Below are positions 14,763-39,344 of a DNA stretch of 39,344 bases, one piece after another. Below the pieces are notes generated by a model that had not been told where the DNA came from, did no database searches, and saw only the letters and a program-made list of their open reading frames with translations. A program made the translations under genes and the position numbers. The stretch is from Saccoglossus kowalevskii. Taxonomy: Eukaryota; Hemichordata; Enteropneusta; Harrimaniidae. The stretch lies in NCBI RefSeq assembly GCF_000003605.2, contig NW_003116451.1, forward strand, positions 584,593 through 623,936, given 5' to 3'. Each line of letters opens with the position of its first letter. Positions within the stretch are counted from its first letter, which is position 1.

Positions 14763-15118
14763 TAAATACTGTAAAACATGTCTTTTTAGTTAATTTAGCG
14801 AGAGAACTGATTCGCTAATTCAAGATGTCGCTAATGAGTTTATTATAAATTCAAAATGGCCAAGGCTTGGGGATTTGTATACAGTAATACGGAACATAAA
14901 ACTCTGAGGCGCTTCCTAATTACACTTGACAGTTTTTCTTTGTTTTTATGGAGGTGATAACTGCGGATTTGTTTTGGCACGCGACAGAGAAGTATTGTGA
15001 AAACAGGAAATAAAATGACAAGAGAGATTCGCTAAATCAACATTTCGCTATTACTTCATTTTACCATAATTCGCTAAAATTGCATGTCGCTTTTTGCAAC
15101 ATGTTTTACAGTAGTTAA
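14763..15118. mobile_element. MITE-like element with TACTGTAAAACATGT terminal inverted repeats
   Basis: TACTGTAAAACATGT at 14767-14781 is matched exactly by its reverse complement at 15099-15113, about 350 bp apart. Subterminal sequence is rich in TTCGCTAA/TTAGCGA in both orientations, typical of a family of small DNA elements common in marine invertebrate genomes. TTAA lies just outside each end (14762-14765 and 15115-15118), so a TTAA duplication is possible, though one flanking base on each side does not pair. No transposase frame is present, so it is non-autonomous. Confidence 0.8.
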
Positions 15119-17882
15119 GTCACCTGACATTGAGGCCTTCTGGTATCATATTTCTAGTATAAATAACAAATGATAGAATGAGTTTCAATATGTCACGTGT
15201 CGTCATGAGAAAGTGGAATATTGATGTCAAGGTGAATGTGAAGGCAGGTCCCTAGAGACAACAGACGAACTGCTATTCATATTCGTACATAAGCCGACAG
15301 TCGTAGTGGAGCGGGGTCGAATACGATCGTTCACAGGCAGTCAACCCCGACAGTTATCTAAATAAAGGCTAACATGTTACCTCATTTTTTGTCATCTACT
15401 TTAAGAAAAAGTTACATTACATTTAGACCTTGGATATATTATTTAACCATTCAGTGGTAAGTGACTCTAAAATCTTTGATGTTTGCCCTGTTAACGGGGG
15501 TTCAATTACCATGCGTATGTGGTTTGTGTGAACAAAAGATAAAATAAAACTGCATTGTAAAAGTCAAGGAAATTGGATGTCCTGTTTTAATCGTAGCTAC
15601 CTACATTAAACACTGAATACGGTACAATGAATTACCAATTACTACTGTGTAGAGGCTACTTACTGTTTACAGAGAATTAGAGATACAGCAGGTCATCCCA
15701 TTTATGAAAATACCAATACGAAATCAACTTAAATTAAAACTATGACCCTTGTTTCTATGTGCATAACTAATGCATCGATGGTGGCTTGTGGGAACTCGGG
15801 CACCTTTAATTTCTTTGTTTTATATTAACAGAGCATACAGAAGTTTTACACAAAACATCAAAAACAACGAAACTCATATACAGATTTTTTGTCTTTTAAA
15901 ATGGGCGTTATATCTGTTTCAGTTTATCATTTGGTGTGGAAATTTGAAACGTATATCGCTCCAAGAGTTTGTGGTCATTGGATTTGAAAATTCCAACCTA
16001 TGTGTTGTTAATAGCATTGCTATCACATGGCTATTACGTTATGTTTTACACTTTGAAACAAATATAACAAAACAAATTATCAACAACTATCATCGCTCGC
16101 GATTGTTTGTAAACAATGCACCGCCATATTGTGAATGTTTCACAAGAAACATTGCAATATGAACTATTAAGGCTTGAACCTCACATAATCATAATTTGCA
16201 TAATCTTTCACCCGGATGTTACAGATAAACACACTGATTAATGTTTTGTAAAATGTTATTTATGTTTCATTAGTATATTGTACATCCTACAAATTATGAT
16301 AATTTGAGCTTTTATCGCCAATTCATTTGTCGTAGAGCTTGGAAATTATAATAGTGTAAACACCAACAATGCATAAACATTTGTTTAGTGCCGGGAGTGT
16401 CAACTTGATAAGGCTGTTCATTATATATGATACAGAATAAGGACTTGAGGAATTATATATGCACATAATTTATTTCAATTTAAAGATAGCAGACAAAATG
16501 TGACTTTATCAGCTTTACCAACAAGTTTTGTATAAGCTCTTAGTAATTCCGGTGACTATGGCAAAAATGAAGTGCTTGATGCAAAACTATTCAAATGTAG
16601 AAAACAAGCTAAGCAACATTTGGCATAAGGATAATATTATAATAAAACAGAACTCATAAAAACAGAAGTATGCGTCTTTTTGTTATATGGGATATCGGTA
16701 ATATAGTAAGGGCTGCATATTGCGTAGGCAGTATATTAAGAGTCGTCATAGCAATTATACGTCATATCAATTATACGTCGTATTACTGTGTTTACTTAAG
16801 CGTAACAATGACATTCATTCTCGCAATTGAATCACCCACAGCGATGAATCTGAGGTACAGTATATGAGATACATAAATGTGAACGTCTTATTATTTTGCA
16901 TATATATCAGATTATCTATTTTAAAAGGGATACAGAATCAAGTAACGTTTTTTTTTTCTTTCATTTACCATTCATTAATATTAGGCAGCTCAGAAATAAA
17001 AGAAATTATGAATGTTTCCATCCATAAAATTAGATTTAATAATTCTATGTGACACTCATCAGTATCCCGTGTGACATATATGGGTATTACGTTCAGTTCA
17101 ATGCTTTGATCGGCTCTTTCAAAGCATTACATGTGCCCTTCATTACATATGCCTCGTCCGATAAGTATATGTTTCCCTAGTAATAGTAATAATAGTCACT
17201 CGTTCGTCGACATTCATTTTTACAAGATCGTTGCATGTACAAGTAATATAAATAGTACGTGTCATAACATCTGCAGACTGCACAGTAGAATATTTTGCGT
17301 CACAGGAATATTAGCATACATAATTACCCCTATATCGAAAGTGGTAACATTGCTGAAGGCATTATAGAGCTGTGCAATGCCGTCTATGCTAAATCCCAAC
17401 CCAATAACATTTTAGAATAAGAAATATAATCCAGCCGTGAGGAACTCAACTGTCAATCTTCATAACACGCTCTCGGGATGATAAATATATTCATGTGATA
17501 ATCCAAAAGTCTCCAGGTCATTTACAATACAATCTTATGTAATCCTTACAATAAACTACGAGTCGGGAGTCAAGTAGCTAGCATATGTAGCCTGATTCAT
17601 CATGTGAAATAACACACACATCAACTTCCCAATTCATTACCACCGATGGCATGAACCAGAAGGCCACGGGGTATTCAAACAATGCGGCAGTCCAAGACAT
17701 ATATTACGCTGTTTTCACGTCAAGAACAGTCGACCCCTCAGCCTCGTGGCAAAACTTCAAGCATTGTGTCTAGCTTCAGCTGGATTTGAAAAGATTCACA
17801 ACGCTGATTTACCAGGTACGGTCAGGACATTCAACTATCTGAGTAGAACAACACTACTATAGTGGCTCAAAATACTACACTT
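15119..17882. other. Non-coding upstream of proposed exon 1
   Basis: Includes a 130-codon open frame (15770-16162) with mixed aromatic/hydrophobic composition but no recognisable domain. The last few hundred bases may hold the SYT15-like promoter and 5' UTR, but I see no TATA box or CpG-rich block to place a start. Confidence 0.4.
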
Positions 17883-34415
<16,533 letters not shown>

Positions 34416-34898
34416 CTGAAATATTCAACATTTTTTTTTAAACGTAGAAAAAGTTGTAGCTATATTTCTCTGTGAGAAACAGGAATGAGTCATTTACATT
34501 AATTAAAGAAAATAACCGGCGATGACGCAATGAAAATAATTGGTTATGACGTAATGGTAGCGAACAGTACTGTGGTTTCATTCTGACGTAGGTGGCGCTA
34601 GATTTGTAGCTATTATGGGGAATATACAGTACATGAATATTCTTACGCCCATATAGACAAGAAGACATTTGTTATAGAACTGATAAATATATATATATAT
34701 ATAAATTATATATGATATATATGTGTAATACAAGTGGAAATTAGAATTTAAAAACTGGAAAACAAACTTTCATGGCAAATTTATTCTATTTATTTAGTAT
34801 AGTGATGAATCGCGATATCTTCAATTTATTAAGATTAATTAATTTTAAAGATAAATAATATTTATTTAGTATAATGATTATTTATATTTAATTATAAT
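34416..34898. other. Likely 3' UTR / 3' flank start
   Basis: Sequence directly after the stop codon. AT-rich, with a TA run at about 34687-34703. No further coding sequence. Confidence 0.5.
34502..34507 (+). promoter_or_regulatory. Possible proximal polyadenylation signal (ATTAAA)
   Basis: An ATTAAA variant hexamer lies about 87 bases past the SYT15-like stop. Canonical AATAAA hexamers follow much later (35922 inside an AAT repeat, 37474, 38454). In such AT-rich DNA the hexamer alone is weak evidence. Confidence 0.2.
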
Positions 34899-34967
34899 AT
34901 TTATTTTTATTTATTTATTTATTTATTTATTTATTTGTTTGTTTATTTATTTATTTATTTATTTATA
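34899..34967. repeat. (TTTA)n microsatellite
   Basis: Nearly pure TTTA repeats over about 69 bases, interrupted by two TTTG units, inside a longer A/T-only stretch. Confidence 0.95.
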
Positions 34968-37900
34968 ATCAATATTAATAATGTCCGTACCGTTATTTTT
35001 TATATATCTTAAAACTTGATTTGATATGATATATATGATAATCATATGGTATGATATATTAATACATATGTAATATAATATGTATATTTGTACCACTTGA
35101 TATTCCTGTCTATAAAATTCATGTTTAGTATCCGGTTGACTACATATTACGACCACTACGCGTTCAACTGTTTATTGTATAAACATAATATAATCTGCGT
35201 CCTTACTAGATATTTCTAATATTGATATTTTGAGGAAATATTAGTATTTATAAAAGAGATATAAGATTTCCAACAGTGGTGTTGTGAGATTGGTGTTCCA
35301 ACAAGACTCGTTCTGGTGGTCAGCAAGGTCACTTGTAGTTGAAATTGGTTATTACTTACTACTTATATAGCGTGACCTGCAGAGCCGAGAATCCCAGATA
35401 ACATCAGACCATAGTTCAAAACGCAGAGTTACTTTTACTATTACAAAAGATTATTAGTACGTTTAGGTATCGATGTGATCACATTTTGACAGCCTCAGTA
35501 TTAATTCGAATTCACGATTTCAACTGTTTTGTTACGGTTTCACGTAGTGATACATCGGAAAATCGCTACCTATATTTTTTAGATATTAATATTCGATTGT
35601 TACATGTTTGTATTGCTAAAGTGAACATTTTATTTGGTTATTTTATGATAAGCCTTGGCGTATGGAGAATTTACAGGAAACTACGTTTAAACATTGTCGT
35701 TGGAGTAATTCTCAAATACGATCCGAGATGAAGGACGAATTATATTTAATGTACTGAATTCTAGTCCATCATGATGGAAGCTCCATAACCATCAAGATGA
35801 CATCACTACGTATGTTATAGTTATTGTCCGTATCGAATGTGAATTAACTTTGTATTTTGTTTCAGCGAAATGATTGTGCGTCGTTTAAAAACACAATTTT
35901 TTTAATAATAATAATAATAATAATAAATTTGGCCGCGAAATTTCGAATTTATTCTACCTTGTCAGTCACATGACAAGTCCTTACTCTCGTGACTATATTT
36001 GAGGGACTGTATGTTTTATTATCCTACATGTGTTTTTTTTTATGATCGACTTTCTGTCATAATAACTAGCAACCGTCTACAGTATATGTATTAACGTGAT
36101 ACACGCTGTGGTATGAATTTGATGTACATACTCAACCGAACATAATCAAGAATAAGAGGTTTTCTATTGAGGTGTATATTTATTTGTATTCTGTCGAATA
36201 TAATTCTATTTGTGTGATAACTTACCTTAGCCTGGGAATCTGAATGTAAAGATTGGATATTTTGTTTGAAATCCATCACTGTTCGTTAGTATTCGGATTC
36301 GTCACCTCGTCTCTTGCCGTAGATGGCGTGTCAGTTTTCATTAAAAACGTCTATATTCAGTTGAACTACGGTTCAGGCTTATTTTTAAATTCACACGTTA
36401 ATGGTTGTCGAATACTAAAATGAGTATTAAATCACCGATGCAAATATTTTCCTATGATGATAAAATATGGCCTTATACGTTTTTTTCCAACCCAGTGCAA
36501 AATGTGTCGATTGTTTGTTATTCAGTAACTCAAAACTTGAGGTCCCATTACGCTAGTGTAAGTTGTCATACTATCACAAAATCGATACATAGTAGGACGT
36601 TGGATACATAAGTCGTATGTATAGGGTATTTGGTTACCATGGAGATGGGAAATCTTGTTTTTCAATATGGCGCCCTTACGAAAGATTGTAATTTTATTGA
36701 TATATGAGTAACTTTTAGAAAGAGCTGATAGCCCTTTATTGTCTCACTTTAAACACCAAGTATACCATTCATCGTAACATTATATAGTGTACTTATTTCC
36801 CTGACAGCTTTATGTGCAAAATTATTTTTTTTTTGATGCAAACTTTAAAATACACCATCACAATAAAAATGTTTGCCAGTGCACAGTAAACAATGTTAAT
36901 AAGCAAAATGTGAATACAAAAAAAATGATGGTATTTCTGAAAAAGTCTATGTAAACGGACACAATAGCCACAGACTATTACTGTCAGCATAAGATAAAAC
37001 CCAGAATCATTAAAATTGTATAACTTTTTTTTAAATGTCTCGTTACTCCAACTTATCTAATCATATTTCATCGTGTATTTCCCAACTTGCCCTGACTTAC
37101 AATCAATTTTCGCTTATACGCCAGTTCCACCTTAATTAGAATAGATGGTGAAAATACTGGAAAATTACAACTTTCTAAACGGCTTAACTGTTCGTCATGA
37201 AATGGACGCACCACTTAAGTAATTACAATTCTATTACAGAACGATTACGTCACTATTTCCCATGTGCGGGAGAAGATACTATCCTGACATTATTTCTGTG
37301 CATAATCCATCACTGGCGAGTGGTGTTTTCCATTAGTGTACACAGAGGGAATTTATTATTCATTTTTATAATTTGTTGTCATTATTATTAATCACAAATC
37401 GCCCAGGGTATGTTCCCCCTGGGTTGCTGCAGAAATCTGTGTTGTATGCGTGTATCTTAATAGAGTTCTCATTAATAAAGTCATACAAGCAAAACATGAC
37501 ATTTATGGTAACTATAATCATTTATTAACGATGTGTTTTTCAATTTTAATATATCTTTGTGAAACCTGTCAAAAATTGCCCAATTCTCATAAATTTGCTA
37601 TTCTGCTAGATCGGAAGTTTCACTAATAAAATAATTCGAAATGTAAATATATTAAGCTAATTAAAAGTCAAAAATCATAAATCAATGTCCCATTTCATTT
37701 ACAAGGTTCAGTTCGTACTGGATCATCCATAGTTTCGCAATTTGCCATCGCTTTGTTACCGTCATGCTTCGTCATGCTTATATTTTTGTTATCAACGCAC
37801 ATGAACCCCCCTCCTCACCCCACACCAAACAAAATGAAGAACTCTTGTTCAAACTAATTCTTACACAATCATGACAATCAATTGTGGACAAAGTGAGATT

Positions 37901-38355
37901 TTGAAGTGGATGTTGCTATGTGAAAATGAGCCAAAATTGGGCTCAGTAGACTCTGAGCTTAAGTTTATTGTGTAAATGGGGAGCATTGATCTAAGAACTT
38001 TTGTTCAGTGCCCTAATCACAGTTTTGAGCTACTACCACTGTAATTGTACTACATCTATACATGTACATTGTGTTATGTAATTTTTATGGAAAAAAATAT
38101 TTTAAACTTGTATTCCTGTGTTGTGCAAAGCCTGTTGCCAAAACAACTCGTCCGCTGTGGAATATTCGGACATGCCTTTTAGTAATTTTTGGCGGATTTT
38201 TTCACTGAATTTTAAACCTACGTACAGTATATTTTCTCATTCATTTACACAATGTATTTCTTTGTGAGTAGTCGTATCCGGTTCACACCAAGTGTCACAG
38301 GAAATGCTACATGTGAGCGTAAGGGGCGCTATTTATAATAGTTGAGTATTCTTGT
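34968..38355. other. 3' flank, no confirmed gene
   Basis: Contains an (AAT)n microsatellite at 35902-35927 and scattered AATAAA hexamers. One possible minus-strand exon (36226-36279) is discussed as a finding. Nothing else is recognisable. Confidence 0.5.
37474..37479 (+). promoter_or_regulatory. Possible distal polyadenylation signal (AATAAA)
   Basis: Canonical AATAAA about 3.1 kb after the stop codon. Shortly upstream is a hairpin, CCCAGGG/CCCTGGG, at about 37404-37425. If used, the 3' UTR would exceed 3 kb and include the (TTTA)n tract. No other evidence supports its use. Confidence 0.15.
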
Positions 38356-38490
38356 ATACTGTAATTACATTAATAATTCACTGGGTTTTTATTTTAATTT
38401 TGGCTGAAAATTAAAATCTGCTAAATTAAATATACATGAACATGTAAATTAACAATAAAACTCATTGTTTCCTTGGTGGATTTACAGTAT
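38356..38490. mobile_element. Small decayed MITE-like element with ATACTGTAA inverted ends
   Basis: ATACTGTAA at 38356-38364 is inverted exactly at 38482-38490. Inside is a perfect hairpin, ATTTTAATTTT/AAAATTAAAAT, with a 5 bp loop (38391-38417). The end sequence and the TTCACTGGGTTTTTATTTT/CTAAATTAAA subterminal pattern resemble the 14763-15118 element, so both may belong to one TACTGTAA-ended superfamily. Confidence 0.6.
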
Positions 38491-38758
38491 GTCGAATAAG
38501 GGAATGTTTGTTGATATTGATGTACATTCATATCATTTGGCAATTTTTGTAAATGTAAATTAATAAAATGTTTCCATATACATGGATTATAGTGTCTATG
38601 TTAATTGTGTCGTTCTCATTTCATTAATGTGGCCGTTCTGCAAAAACGGTGAACGCAATACGGTATTAAGCACCTCAGACTACTATAGACAATTGGAAGG
38701 TACTTAGGGTTGGACCATTTAATTTTTGAGGGGGGGAGGTCAGCTCAGTGAAAAGCAA

Positions 38759-38782
38759 TTTTTTTTTTTTTTTTTTTTTTTT
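38759..38782. repeat. Poly(T) tract, 24 bp
   Basis: Uninterrupted T run followed within 120 bp by several further T8-T10 runs. Confidence 0.95.
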
Positions 38783-38899
38783 ATGTGTTTGGAATTTTTT
38801 TTTTATCAGTAGGTTTGCTTGCAAATTTTTTTTTAGGAGTTCATCATATCCAACATTTTTTTTTCATTATCTTCAACGGAGGTAGAAAAGACTTGATAT

Positions 38900-39344
38900 T
38901 TTACTACTATTTTACGTTTTTTGACAAAGTGGCCTCCATTTCGACAAATTTGATCAAATCTCAAGACAAAACAGTCGGCCATTTTGGTCCAAATTTTGAA
39001 AAAAAAATATGACGTGCACGTGTAACCCAATATACATGATCACCATACAAAGTCTGATTGAAATCGCCGTGTTCACGTTTAAATATCAAATTTAGCAAAT
39101 TTGAGGGACAAAATGACTGTCAGTCAGCCATATATAATTGAATCGTAACAAAAATTGGCATATGTAGGTCATCATAATTGTCTGTATGCCAAGTTTGAAC
39201 GAATCGGTCAAAGGTTGTCCAATAAATAGATCCAGAAGGACGGACAGAACCCAAATTAATAATCCCTGTTTTCGGACTTCGTCCGAACTGGGACTAAAAA
39301 GGTTCGTCGGCAGTCCGAAAACAAAAAGAAAAAAAAAGAAGAAA
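38900..39344. mobile_element. Interspersed repeat with 3' hairpin and A-rich tail, cut by window end
   Basis: The style (GGCCATTTTGGTCCAAATTT, GCCAAGTTTGAACGAATCGG, GGACGGACAGAACCCAAAT) is that of a high-copy interspersed repeat of marine invertebrates. It ends with a hairpin: GTTTTCGGACT at 39268-39278 pairs exactly with AGTCCGAAAAC at 39312-39322, with an inner CGGAC/GTCCG stem, followed by an A/G-rich tail to the last base. A retroposon (SINE-like) 3' end or a DNA-transposon end are both possible; no protein frame is seen. The left boundary is uncertain. Confidence 0.45.

Noticed and set aside
15770..16162. 130-codon plus-strand frame, longest in the window
   Set aside because: Composition is that of translated AT-rich DNA (Ile, Asn, Phe, Tyr), with no known family signature and no sign of splice-flanked coding sequence.

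Overview
The window is nuclear DNA from an animal, very probably a marine bilaterian invertebrate. It is AT-rich (roughly two thirds A+T), gene-poor and full of microsatellites, minisatellites and decayed transposon remnants. Its one recognisable gene has short coding exons separated by introns of 0.4 to 6.5 kb with standard splice signals. There is no bacterial-style gene packing, operon or ribosome-binding-site logic. The species cannot be fixed from the sequence.

The gene is synaptotagmin-15 (SYT15-like) on the + strand. Seven coding exons with fully consistent phases are certain: 24460-24652, 26147-26355, 29015-29325, 30125-30295, 33049-33169, 33662-33844 and 34288-34415 (stop). A short first coding exon at 17883-17925 is proposed. 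It has an in-frame ATG, a perfect CAG|GTAAGT donor and exactly the one-base phase that the next exon needs. With it the protein is 452 residues: a short lumenal N-terminus, one transmembrane segment, a basic/Cys juxtamembrane stretch, a Ser-rich linker, then C2A and C2B ending in the WHxL motif. The C2 domains lack part of the Ca2+-binding aspartate set, as expected for the Ca2+-independent SYT15 branch. The intron inside C2A begins with GC instead of GT.

Layout: 1-340 is a degenerate 26-30 bp minisatellite. 341-17882 has no gene I can support and holds a 55 bp tandem repeat (4344-4502), a pyrimidine-rich repeat (5850-5965) and a MITE-like element with TACTGTAAAACATGT inverted ends (14763-15118). 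17883-34415 is the SYT15-like gene. Its introns carry a 33 bp minisatellite (25436-25742), a NRF1-motif-rich 42-45 bp repeat (26501-26709), a long degenerate satellite-like array (31668-32567) and several perfect palindromes. 34416-39344 is the 3' flank: a (TTTA)n tract, a second small TACTGTAA-ended element (38356-38490) and an interspersed repeat ending in a hairpin and A-rich tail at the window edge.

No rRNA, tRNA, CRISPR array or novel multi-gene system is visible. The points most worth checking are the SYT15 gene structure (first exon, GC-AG intron, loss of Ca2+ ligands) and the intronic repeat arrays with transcription-factor-like palindromes.
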